Assembly: GCA_036744635.1 (NCBI GenBank)
Contig: DAIOHQ010000022.1
Location: forward strand, 1 to 30,738
Direction: 5' to 3'
DNA: 30,738 nt
Origin: DAIOHQ01 sp036744635
GTDB lineage: Bacteria > Planctomycetota > Phycisphaerae > Tepidisphaerales > Tepidisphaeraceae
Within the stretch, counting starts at the first letter, position 1; every line of letters begins with the position of its first letter. A model generated the notes under the pieces. That model was not told the DNA's origin and did not search any database. It worked only from the letters and a program-made list of their open reading frames with translations. The position numbers and the translations under genes are program-made. Positions 8,417 through 16,041 of this stretch are shown in pieces.

Positions 8417-10720
8417 CTACGTGGCGGTTGCTCCCATCTCGATGGGCGCCTTGCGCTTGTAATGCCCGAAGTACATCGCCAAGAAGCATTCAGCGCCCGC
8501 CAGCAGAAGCACGACGATCATGAAATTCCAACCGAAGTCGTTGCTGGTGTCGCGCGAGAGCGACTCGGCGGGGATCTGGTCGCTTTCCAGCCCCAGGTCG
8601 ATGCCGCCCATCGCCTTCTTGATCAAGGAGTTATCCATCAGGCGAATGTCAGCCTCCTCGGCGGCGACGTTCACGGCGATGGGGATCGTCTGGCTGCCGG
8701 TATTCAGCGTGTAGATGCCCGGTTTGGCCAGCGCCGTCTGGCTGCTCCAGACCGGCTGGCCGTCGATGGTTTTCTGTTCCATCACGATCTGCTTCTGGGC
8801 GGGATCGGTCAGCACCGGCACCGCCGTCAGCTTGATGCCCGTCGGCACATTAACCGCTTGGCCGGCGGTGACATTCATCCACTTGTCGCCGGTAATGACC
8901 GAGCCGCGCAGCAATTCCTGCATCAGGGGAAGGTAGGCGGGCTTGGCCGGGAAAGTCGTCCATTCGGCATTGGCGGTGGTCGAGACGTACACCACGCGCC
9001 CGCGGCCGACGGTGTGCATCGTGGTGGCCGGGTCTTTCTTCTGCCCATCCTTCGCCGCATCCGCCGCCGGGCGCGGGGCTTTGCCATCAGCGCTGGCGGA
9101 AAGAGGCAGATAATCCAGCACGTGCTCGACGTTGGCGTCGGCGGGGATTTCCACCTGCAGATAGCTGCGCACCTCGGCGGTGTTCAGCCCGGAATTTTCG
9201 ATGTCGCGGAATACTTCCAGGAAGGGGTGCTGCTGCGCCTTGGGGCGGAAATCGAACAGATAGCCGTTCTGTTCCGGGCTGACGCTGACCAGCTTCATGA
9301 TCGGCCCGGGTAGCAGCTTGTGGGGCAGGAGGACCTCGTTGTAATTCTTGCTGTTCACCTGGTTGCCCATGAACCACAGGATCGTGCCGCCCTGCTGCAC
9401 GTAGGTCGCCATCTGCTGCGCCTGCGCCGTCGTGAACTGCGCCACATTGGTCAGAATCACCGCGCGATATTCGCCCAGTACCTTGTTGCCAAGCTCGATA
9501 TCGCTGGCCACCTCCGGGGAAATGGCGCTGTCGCTCCTGGCGGTCGGGCCGTTGCTGCTGGCGTCGCTGGGCGGCGCCAGTGCCAAGGCCAGCGAGCTGG
9601 CAGACCCGGACATCCCGCCCATGCCGCGATCGCCTTCGACGATCAGCACCTTCAGTTCCGAAGCCACATCCACCACATGATAGCGCGTGTCATCGATTTT
9701 CAGCCGGTTGTCGCTGAGCAAACTGGCGCTGAGCACGTGCAGTCCGCCTTCCTTGAACTGCAGGCCGGGATAGGTAATCGGATCGTTTTTCTCCGTGAGC
9801 TTGAGGGTCTGCCCGCCCGAGAGCACTTTGTCGTCGAGCTTCCATTGGATCAGGACATCGGGTCCGGGTCCGTATCCCGCCACCGTCGCCTTGAAGTCAT
9901 AGGGCAGTTTTTGGGTTACCAAATTCCCGACTGGCTGCACGTCCGCCACCACCTGGTTCCACTGACCAACTTTGCCGAGGTTGTGATGGACGATCTTGAA
10001 CACTTTTGCCAGTTCCTGCGCGCTTTTGGCAATTGCCTCCTGCTTGCTGGCCGGCCAGGCGCTGCGCGTGCCATCCGAGAGAATGTGCAAAACCCGCTTG
10101 GGTTCCTTGGTTTCATCCCGTGCCAGCTCCAGCGTCTTTTGCAGGGCGCCGGCCATGTCGGTATCGGTGTACGCCTGTTCGATGCGGTCCACCGCGCTCT
10201 TGGCGTCGGTGAGGTTGTAGGTGGGCTTGGCAATGACGGGTGTGGCTGGATAGGCGGCCGTCACCAGGATGACCGACTCGCCATCGCTGAGCCGGTCGAT
10301 CATCGCCTTGGTCAATTTCTTGGCCTGATCGAGATGGGTCTTGGCATCGCCACGGTCCGCTTCATAGGCCATGGAATAACTGTTGTCGACGATGAACGCG
10401 TGGACACCGACGTGCTGGCCGACGGAACGGCCGAGCAGGCTGTCTTCGCAGCCCAACGGCCGCGACAGCGCCAGCCCGAGCAGGAAAAGCAGCAGGCAAC
10501 GCGTCGCCAGGAGAATCCACTGCTCAAATTTCAGGCGGCGGCGGTTCTTGCGCATGGCCTGCAGCAGGTAATCCATCGCCGCCCAGTGGACGATCTTGAA
10601 GCGGCGGCGGTTGAGAATGTGGATGAGGATCGGAATCCCCACCAGCGCCGCCCCGGCCACCGCAAACGCCGGCGTGATGAATCCGATTGCCAGGGGAAGT
10701 TGGAGGAAAGTGGGGTACAT
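8417..10720 (-). CDS. BatA-like VWA membrane protein
   Basis: A 767-residue protein. The N-terminus is the classic BatA leader: a membrane helix (about 10-33), then IPILIHILNRRR and HWAAMDYLLQA, an arginine-rich segment and a second helix (about 66-86). A von Willebrand factor A domain follows with an intact metal site, D112-N-S114-Y-S116, and a LSDG motif near 195. The middle contains a second Rossmann-like region (LKVLIVEGDRG). The C-terminus has a membrane helix (FMIVVLLLAGAECFLAMYF) and a short basic cytoplasmic tail. BatA-family proteins sit in the membrane with MoxR ATPases and DUF58 proteins in stress- or envelope-related loci. The start at 10720 has no Shine-Dalgarno site; heptamer repeats lie where it should be. 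The family call is firm, the physiological target is not known. Confidence 0.9.
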   Translation of the reverse strand: MYPTFLQLPLAIGFITPAFAVAGAALVGIPILIHILNRRRFKIVHWAAMDYLLQAMRKNRRRLKFEQWILLATRCLLLFLLGLALSRPLGCEDSLLGRSVGQHVGVHAFIVDNSYSMAYEADRGDAKTHLDQAKKLTKAMIDRLSDGESVILVTAAYPATPVIAKPTYNLTDAKSAVDRIEQAYTDTDMAGALQKTLELARDETKEPKRVLHILSDGTRSAWPASKQEAIAKSAQELAKVFKIVHHNLGKVGQWNQVVADVQPVGNLVTQKLPYDFKATVAGYGPGPDVLIQWKLDDKVLSGGQTLKLTEKNDPITYPGLQFKEGGLHVLSASLLSDNRLKIDDTRYHVVDVASELKVLIVEGDRGMGGMSGSASSLALALAPPSDASSNGPTARSDSAISPEVASDIELGNKVLGEYRAVILTNVAQFTTAQAQQMATYVQQGGTILWFMGNQVNSKNYNEVLLPHKLLPGPIMKLVSVSPEQNGYLFDFRPKAQQHPFLEVFRDIENSGLNTAEVRSYLQVEIPADANVEHVLDYLPLSASADGKAPRPAADAAKDGQKKDPATTMHTVGRGRVVYVSTTANAEWTTFPAKPAYLPLMQELLRGSVITGDKWMNVTAGQAVNVPTGIKLTAVPVLTDPAQKQIVMEQKTIDGQPVWSSQTALAKPGIYTLNTGSQTIPIAVNVAAEEADIRLMDNSLIKKAMGGIDLGLESDQIPAESLSRDTSNDFGWNFMIVVLLLAGAECFLAMYFGHYKRKAPIEMGATAT

Positions 10721-10761
10721 TGTCAGTTGTCCGTTGTCCGTGGTCCGTTATCCGTTGTAAG
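10720..10761. repeat. Heptanucleotide tandem repeat, about six units (TTGTCCG)
   Basis: Units read TTGTCAG, TTGTCCG, TTGTCCG, TGGTCCG, TTATCCG and TTGTAAG with an exact 7-base period. The first base belongs to the start codon complement of the BatA-like gene, so the array forms the immediate 5' leader of that gene. Confidence 0.85.
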
Positions 10762-10779
10762 GCTGCAGTGAAATTTCTT

Positions 10780-10807
10780 ACTGCCCACTGCCGACTGCCC
10801 ACTGCCG
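10780..10807. repeat. Heptanucleotide tandem repeat, four units (ACTGCCC/ACTGCCG)
   Basis: ACTGCCC, ACTGCCG, ACTGCCC and ACTGCCG are contiguous and continue as ACT into the end of the DUF58 gene. Only 18 bases separate it from the TTGTCCG array, so nearly the whole DUF58-to-BatA spacer is heptamer repeat. Confidence 0.85.
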
Positions 10808-10809
10808 AC

Positions 10810-11736
10810 TCATTTAATCGACGCCGACCGCGCCGCCAGGTACGTGCTGAGTGAGACGTCCAGCGAGTCGCCGCTGCTCATGCGTTGATAGTCGATGTGC
10901 ATTCCGCGGCACATCTTCTTGAGCTTCTCGGTAAACAGCGCGAGCTGTTCGAGATATCCCTCGCGCAGCGCCCGCGGCTCGGTGAGCAGTTCGCCCATCT
11001 CTTCCATTCCCTTGAAGAGCGTGACGTCTTCAAACGGGAATTCGATCTCCATCGGATCCAGGATCTGGAAAACCATGATCTCATGCTTCTTGTAGCGCAG
11101 GTGGCGCAGGCCTTTTTGAATGCTCTCGATGTCGTCGAAGAAATCGGACAGAATGACGATCAGGCTGCGATGGGTCAGCTTTTCGGCGAGCTGATCCAGA
11201 ATCTTGCCGGTATTGGTCTTCCTGAGCTTGGGGATCTGTGTCAGTTCCTTGGTGATCATCTTCCACTGCCCCGGCGAGTTGCTGGGCTTGTGGTAGCGTT
11301 TGAGCTCGTTGTCGAAAATCGCCAGGCCAACCGAATCCGCCTGCTGAATGGCCATATAGGAAAGCGAGGCCGCGATGGCGGTGGCGTGGTCATATTTGCT
11401 CCAGGTGCCGTCGGCCACCGTGGCATAGCCCATAGATTCGCTGCAATCGACGATGTTGATCAGGTGAAGGTTGGTCTCTTCGAGGTATTGCTTGAGGTAG
11501 ATCTTGTCGGTCTTGCCGAAGACCTTCCAGTCCACGTGGCGGATGTCATCGCCGGCCACGTACTGCCGATGCTGGGCAAACTCCACCGAAATCCCCTGGT
11601 AGGGAGATCGGTGCATGCCCGTCATCAACCCTTCGACGATGAGCCGCGCCCGCAAGTCGAGGGAACTGATGCGGGCCAGCGTCTTTGGGTCGAGGTATTT
11701 GCGATATTCAACTTGATCTTGGGGGACAACAGACAT
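10810..11736 (-). CDS. DUF58-domain protein
   Basis: A 308-residue soluble protein. The DUF58 hallmark is clear: GMHRSPYQGISVEFAQHRQY followed by GDDIRHVDWKVFGKTDKIYLKQY (about residues 40-83). A VWA-like core follows with D97-C-S99-E-S101 and, later, LIVILSDFFDD. There are no N-terminal membrane helices, so this is the short cytoplasmic form typical of moxR-linked loci. The start at 11736 is supported by CAGGAG six bases upstream. It overlaps nothing; two bases separate its ATG from the stop of the small gene before it. DUF58 proteins are thought to work with the MoxR ATPase and the BatA/VWA proteins. The stop codon falls inside the heptamer array. Confidence 0.92.
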   Translation of the reverse strand: MSVVPQDQVEYRKYLDPKTLARISSLDLRARLIVEGLMTGMHRSPYQGISVEFAQHRQYVAGDDIRHVDWKVFGKTDKIYLKQYLEETNLHLINIVDCSESMGYATVADGTWSKYDHATAIAASLSYMAIQQADSVGLAIFDNELKRYHKPSNSPGQWKMITKELTQIPKLRKTNTGKILDQLAEKLTHRSLIVILSDFFDDIESIQKGLRHLRYKKHEIMVFQILDPMEIEFPFEDVTLFKGMEEMGELLTEPRALREGYLEQLALFTEKLKKMCRGMHIDYQRMSSGDSLDVSLSTYLAARSASIK

Positions 11737-11738
11737 TT

Positions 11739-12011
11739 CTACTCCTGTGGGAGTTCTTCCGGTGCCACGGTCAGGATCATCCCAACATCAAGCAGGTCCG
11801 GCCGGGGCACGACTGCCTCGGCGATCGCCCAGACCCGTCGCTGCCGCTCAGGATGACCCACGCCACTGAAATGGCTCCACAGCACCTCGAAGCGATAGCG
11901 GCTTCCGCGAATTTGCTCGGACGCCACTTGGGCGCCAGGCAATTCCCGCCGTAACGCATCCTCGAGCCGCGCAACAAAAGCCGGGGGTTGACTTATAGTT
12001 GTCTCAGCCAT
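11739..12011 (-). CDS. Small protein of unknown function with a BolA-like sequence pattern
   Basis: A 90-residue protein starting at the ATG at 12011 (AGAGGT six bases upstream); this start lies inside the end of the HEPN gene, giving a 19-bp overlap and probable translational coupling. The pattern is a helix (AFVARLEDALRRELPGA), a strand (ASEQI), SRYRFEVLWSHFSGV, a basic helix HPERQRRVWAIAEAVV and a final strand DVGMILTVAPEE. That order, and the spacing of F-x-V...F-x-G...R-x-R-x-V...L-x-x-x-(T)-P-E, resembles BolA-type KH-like folds. This is my reading of the pattern and not an established family match. It is coupled to the HEPN gene and sits directly before DUF58, so it may be part of a two-gene cassette inside the MoxR locus. 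Confidence 0.7.
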   Translation of the reverse strand: MAETTISQPPAFVARLEDALRRELPGAQVASEQIRGSRYRFEVLWSHFSGVGHPERQRRVWAIAEAVVPRPDLLDVGMILTVAPEELPQE

Positions 12012-12478
12012 TCTTTTACCTCTTCTACAGTGTCCAAAAATCGCCTCGCTTCTGCCGGAGGAGCCTGAGCGGTCGAGTACCGCGCATAGACGGTCCACTC
12101 CTCGCAAACATCATTGAAGCTCGGCCACTGTGATCTGCCGCTCGCATCAGTAATAGACTCCAGCTTCGTTCTCACCTCAGGTAGAAATCCCAGCATCTTA
12201 TCGAGGTCATGACTATACAGCAGTGCATGCACCTCTCGATCAGGCTCGGAAAGCTTCGTACGGTCGACCGCACCGTGTAAGTTGGGGTGGCGGTCCAGAA
12301 GCAGTGCCTTCAGCAGACATTCAATGACAAAACCGCCCATGTACATCGCGCCATTCATCCGCGCGTTCTGGCCACTATTCAGCAACAGCCGTGCGTCATC
12401 GAGGCGTAGTGACGCGACGGCTCGAAGTTGGCCGGGCGTCAGACGCCGCTTGACGAAAATGTTGCCGCGTTTGGACAT
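11993..12478 (-). CDS. HEPN-domain protein
   Basis: A 161-residue all-helical protein. The core reads LRLDDARLLLNSGQNARMNGAMYMGGFVIECLLKALLL (about residues 24-61), the usual HEPN opening with a glycine in the second helix and an E-x2-LKALL segment; LYSHDLDKMLGFL (about 88-100) is the typical second half. The standard RNase motif R-x4-6-H is not clear, so RNase activity is uncertain. Start at 12478 has GAGGT directly upstream. It lies 15 bp after moxR and overlaps the next small gene. HEPN proteins often pair with a nucleotidyltransferase (MNT) partner; here the partner is the small BolA-like protein instead. Codon use looks less GC-biased than in the flanking genes, which suggests later insertion into the locus. 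Confidence 0.8.
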   Translation of the reverse strand: MSKRGNIFVKRRLTPGQLRAVASLRLDDARLLLNSGQNARMNGAMYMGGFVIECLLKALLLDRHPNLHGAVDRTKLSEPDREVHALLYSHDLDKMLGFLPEVRTKLESITDASGRSQWPSFNDVCEEWTVYARYSTAQAPPAEARRFLDTVEEVKEWLRQL

Positions 12479-12493
12479 TACCTCGCCGCCGCT

Positions 12494-13585
<1,092 letters not shown>

Positions 13586-13683
13586 CGAATGCTCCTTAGA
13601 GGGTGTGCTGATCGCTTGATCCGGCAAGAAAATTACTCTAGCCCCCTTCCGCGCCGCCCGGTGCCCATCGGGCGCGAGGCGGC

Positions 13684-13689
13684 TATACT
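13684..13689 (+). promoter_or_regulatory. Possible -10 element of fpg
   Basis: TATACT lies 54 bases before the fpg ATG in the 158-bp divergent spacer. No good -35 is visible at 17 bases. The same hexamer precedes truD and the gene at 25293. The spacer also holds a GC-rich hairpin (CGCCCG at 13655, CGGGCG ending 13674). Confidence 0.35.
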
Positions 13690-13743
13690 ACCGGACACTA
13701 CGGTCCAGCCACGAATACCATGCGCCCTTGAACAGAAAGTTGC

Positions 13744-14562
13744 ATGCCCGAATTACCGGAAGTCCAAACTGTCGTGCAAACGCTGGCCCCGCATGCGGTT
13801 GGGAAGGTGATCTGGGAGATAAACGTCCATCGCCCGGACGTGGTTCGGCCGATGCACGTCAACCTGGCCCGCAAAAGCATCGGCCGGCGGATCGTTTCCA
13901 TCGCGCGGCGGGGTAAGCAGATCATCTGGACGCTGGAGGATGGAAACCGCTTTGTGATTCATCTTGGGATGTCCGGCCGGCTGACGCTGGAACCGGCGGA
14001 TTCCGGTTTGGCGCCGCACACGCACGTGGTGATTCATGTGGGTAACTCCGTGCAGCGGACGAGACAGATCCGCTTCCGCGATCCGCGCCGATTCGGCGGG
14101 GTCTGGTGGATTGGGAGTGAAGAGCCCGCGGGTGCGATGGGTCCGGAACCTCTGACGATGAAGACGGGCGAACTGGTGAAGCGGCTGGGAAAGACCACCC
14201 GCGCGATCAAGAATGCGCTGCTGGATCAGCATCTCATCGCGGGATTGGGAAACATTTATGTGGATGAATCGCTTTTTGAAGCTGGAATTCACCCGCTGGC
14301 GCGGGCGGACAAGCTTTCCGTCGAACAGATCACACGGCTGAACCGGGCGATCAAGGCCGTCCTGAAGCGGGCACTGAAGCATCGGGGCAGTACGCTGCGC
14401 GACTATCGCGACGCCGACGGCACGGCCGGGGGATTTCAATCGCTCCATCGCGTGTATGGCCGGACAGACCAGCCATGCCATACTTGCAAGAGACCCCTGA
14501 AGCGCATCGTCATCGGCGGGCGGTCCACCCACTTTTGCCCGCGCTGCCAGACGCGCTCGTGA
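13744..14562 (+). CDS. mutM: Formamidopyrimidine-DNA glycosylase (Fpg/MutM)
   Basis: A 272-residue base-excision repair glycosylase/AP lyase that removes oxidised purines such as 8-oxoguanine. The mature N-terminus is PELPEV, giving catalytic Pro2 and Glu3. Lys58 in RRGKQI is the conserved DNA-phosphate/catalytic lysine. The helix-two-turn-helix segment reads KNALLDQHLIAGLGNIYVDE. The C-terminal zinc finger has Cys245, 248, 265 and 268 (CHTC and CPRC), with Arg260 in GRSTHFC at the finger tip. Length and all key residues are normal, so it should be active. It is monocistronic, divergent from moxR and convergent with the nuoI-like gene, with a 43-bp gap. Confidence 0.96.
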   Translation: MPELPEVQTVVQTLAPHAVGKVIWEINVHRPDVVRPMHVNLARKSIGRRIVSIARRGKQIIWTLEDGNRFVIHLGMSGRLTLEPADSGLAPHTHVVIHVGNSVQRTRQIRFRDPRRFGGVWWIGSEEPAGAMGPEPLTMKTGELVKRLGKTTRAIKNALLDQHLIAGLGNIYVDESLFEAGIHPLARADKLSVEQITRLNRAIKAVLKRALKHRGSTLRDYRDADGTAGGFQSLHRVYGRTDQPCHTCKRPLKRIVIGGRSTHFCPRCQTRS

Positions 14563-14605
14563 AGCAAATACGCGATGAACATACGGGTGCCTGTTTGTCT
14601 GGGAG

Positions 14606-15181
14606 TTACTTCGCCACTTCCGGGATATCGGCGGCCGTGGTCGCGAGCTTGCCGCTCTTCACGCGCTCGTACTCTTCCTTCACCCAGGGAATACTCTCGG
14701 CGTTGCGCTCCATCCACAGTGGAATCGGGGTGCGCTGGCCTTTCTTATCGAGCTCGGTGAACTCGACGACCATATCTTCCCGGCTGTAGCTGCTGAGGTC
14801 GTGCAGCTTGCCCATGTGAATGCAATCGGTCGGGCAAGGCTCGGTGCAGAGGGCACAAAACAGGCATTTGCTGTAGTCGATGGCATAGCGGACTAATTCC
14901 CCGCCGACGGCCTTGCCGGTCTTCTTATCGATCTTGCGCGGTGCGGTTTTGTCGATGTAGATGCAGTCCACCGGGCAGGCCTTGGCGCACATGTCGCAGG
15001 CGATGCAGCGATCCTGCTCAAATTCGTGAATACCCCGATAGCGCGGCGCAAAGGTAAGGTGCTGCTCGGGATACTGCACGGTCACGGTCTTCTGAAAGCA
15101 GTATTTGAGCGTGATCTTCATCCCGATGGAGATGGATTTCACGGTGTCGTAGATATTGGAAAAATAGCTTTTGATGTCCAT
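14606..15181 (-). CDS. nuoI: NuoI-like 2[4Fe-4S] ferredoxin subunit (NADH-quinone oxidoreductase subunit I)
   Basis: A 191-residue protein with two complete C-x2-C-x2-C-x3-CP clusters: Cys59/62/65/69 (CIACDMCAKACP) and Cys106/109/112/116 (CLFCALCTEPCP). The N-terminal GMKITLKYCF segment is the usual NuoI amphipathic region, and YPEQHLTFAPRYRGIHEF precedes the first cluster, as in complex I subunit I. It would pass electrons between the peripheral arm clusters and the quinone site. The start at 15181 has AGGTG about eight bases upstream. No other nuo gene is present in the window: fpg is on one side and a gene-poor stretch on the other, so it is either detached from its operon or serves another redox complex. 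Confidence 0.9.
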   Translation of the reverse strand: MDIKSYFSNIYDTVKSISIGMKITLKYCFQKTVTVQYPEQHLTFAPRYRGIHEFEQDRCIACDMCAKACPVDCIYIDKTAPRKIDKKTGKAVGGELVRYAIDYSKCLFCALCTEPCPTDCIHMGKLHDLSSYSREDMVVEFTELDKKGQRTPIPLWMERNAESIPWVKEEYERVKSGKLATTAADIPEVAK

Positions 15182-15290
15182 GTCAGCGCACCTGGAATAA
15201 CGGCGGTTCGGGCCGGCGGATTATTACCGCCCGGACGAGGCATGTCCAGATCGGCCAAGCTGAAGACGTGTCGCATGGAACGAGTTGGGA

Positions 15291-15332
15291 CAAAAAAGAA
15301 TCCCGGCCTCACCCACGCATGGAGGCCGGGAT
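15291..15332 (-). terminator. Strong intrinsic terminator on the minus strand
   Basis: ATCCCGGCCTC (15300-15310) and GAGGCCGGGAT (15322-15332) form a perfect 11-bp stem. On the minus strand it is followed by TTCTTTTTTG. No annotated minus-strand gene ends just upstream of it, so it should end a short transcript that begins between about 15340 and 15600. It also insulates the nuoI-like gene. Confidence 0.85.
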
Positions 15333-15438
15333 CCAAATTACTCTTGCGCTCTGTCATTGAGCGCCTCCCACAGCGAAGTGTCGGGGCCGGAACAACTTTC
15401 ACCCAGCCGGCCCGAGTCGCTGGCATCGACTCCCTACC

Positions 15439-15546
15439 TTACCCCTGCACGACATCGGCTTTTTGATCGGGATCGGGATTCAACTTCCCGCAGTGATGCG
15501 AGTGGTGGATCGCCTTCCCGTTCGAGCTTCCAGATGTGAAACACAT
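15439..15546 (-). CDS. Possible 35-residue microprotein
   Basis: The frame begins ATG at 15546 with AGGA six bases upstream and ends TAA at 15439. The peptide starts MCFTSGSSNGKAIHHSHHCG and ends NPDPDQKADVVQG; the HHSHHC cluster with the early Cys could bind metal. Codon third positions are mostly G or C, as in the neighbouring genes. A sigma70-like promoter (15566-15594) lies just upstream and a strong terminator (15291-15332) lies downstream, with hairpins in between (GCGCTC/GAGCGC; GGGCCGG/CCGGCCC). I do not recognise a family. The alternative is a structured non-coding RNA of about 270 nt with no coding role. Confidence 0.35.
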   Translation of the reverse strand: MCFTSGSSNGKAIHHSHHCGKLNPDPDQKADVVQG

Positions 15547-15565
15547 CCTAAGTCCTGCAGAACGA

Positions 15566-15594
15566 AGTATGGGGTCTGGCCAATCCTGAAACAA
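15566..15594 (-). promoter_or_regulatory. Candidate sigma70-like promoter for the short minus-strand transcript
   Basis: Read on the minus strand: TTGTTT (15594-15589), a 17-base spacer, then CATACT (15571-15566). The predicted start near 15559 gives a leader of about 13 bases that contains the AGGA site of the 35-residue frame. Confidence 0.4.
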
Positions 15595-15710
15595 GGTCGA
15601 TTCTGGGGGGTTGAACCCCAAAATTACCAAAAAAGGCCATACCTTCCCAAATTTCCTATATTTGCGGTGGAGAAATGTTAAACTGGGTAGAATGTATGGC
15701 GCGGCGCAAA

Positions 15711-15741
15711 TTGACGTTCCACCGATCAGTTGGCCGATAAT
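15711..15741 (+). promoter_or_regulatory. Candidate promoter for the small membrane protein gene
   Basis: TTGACG (15711-15716) and GATAAT (15736-15741) are separated by 19 bases, about 48 bases upstream of the ATG at 15789. The surrounding stretch 15600-15700 is AT-rich compared with the rest of the window. The whole region 15182-15788 contains no other gene I can support. Confidence 0.45.
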
Positions 15742-15788
15742 TGTTGCTACCGGGCGGTTGTAACTTGTCAAAACTTGCAGGATTTCCG

Positions 15789-16004
15789 ATGTTGGACCGA
15801 ATTCTCTGGCGATTTCTCTGGCTCATCATCATGGCCCTCATCACCGCCACGGCCGGAGCAGGGCTGATGCTGGCATATAGCGGGCTGTTTCAACTCGTGG
15901 GCAAGCACGTGGTTCCGGGGGCGACTTCGATGGGAATGGCGCTGGTGCTGTCGATTGCCTGTTATCTGTTGTGCAGGCATGGCAACGATCTGATGGATCG
16001 ATAG
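15789..16004 (+). CDS. Small two-helix membrane protein, unknown function
   Basis: A 71-residue protein starting at the ATG at 15789 (AGGA seven bases upstream); an earlier in-frame start at 15741 would lie in the -10 region. Two membrane helices are clear: about residues 8-33 (FLWLIIMALITATAGAGLMLAYSGLF) and about 46-62 (SMGMALVLSIACYLLC), linked by a short loop with GKHVVPG. The tail is basic to acidic (RHGNDLMDR). It ends 37 bases before truD. No family recognised. Confidence 0.6.
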   Translation: MLDRILWRFLWLIIMALITATAGAGLMLAYSGLFQLVGKHVVPGATSMGMALVLSIACYLLCRHGNDLMDR

Positions 16005-16029
16005 CCCCATCGCCTATCGCCAATCCAGC

Positions 16030-16035
16030 TATACT
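16030..16035 (+). promoter_or_regulatory. -10 element positioned for a leaderless truD mRNA
   Basis: TATACT ends six bases before the truD ATG (16042), and no Shine-Dalgarno site is present. Transcription would begin at or next to the A of the ATG. No good -35 is seen 17 bases upstream. Confidence 0.45.
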
Positions 16036-16041
16036 CCCGCC

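Noticed and set aside
6637..8523. 628-residue open frame on the plus strand
   Set aside because: It is antisense to the VWA gene, whose metal site, amidotransferase-like region and membrane helices are clear on the minus strand.
9320..10771. 483-residue open frame on the plus strand
   Set aside because: Antisense to the BatA-like gene with its intact DxSxS site. It also runs into the heptamer arrays.
8364..10807. Heptamer arrays considered as a CRISPR array
   Set aside because: The units are 7 bases with no spacers, and there are no cas genes.
15182..15788. Search of the gene-poor stretch for tmRNA, SRP RNA, RNase P RNA or 6S RNA
   Set aside because: None of their conserved cores (for example the SRP GGAAGG...GCAGCC loop or the RNase P GAGGAAAGTC segment) was found. 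Only hairpins and a terminator are visible.
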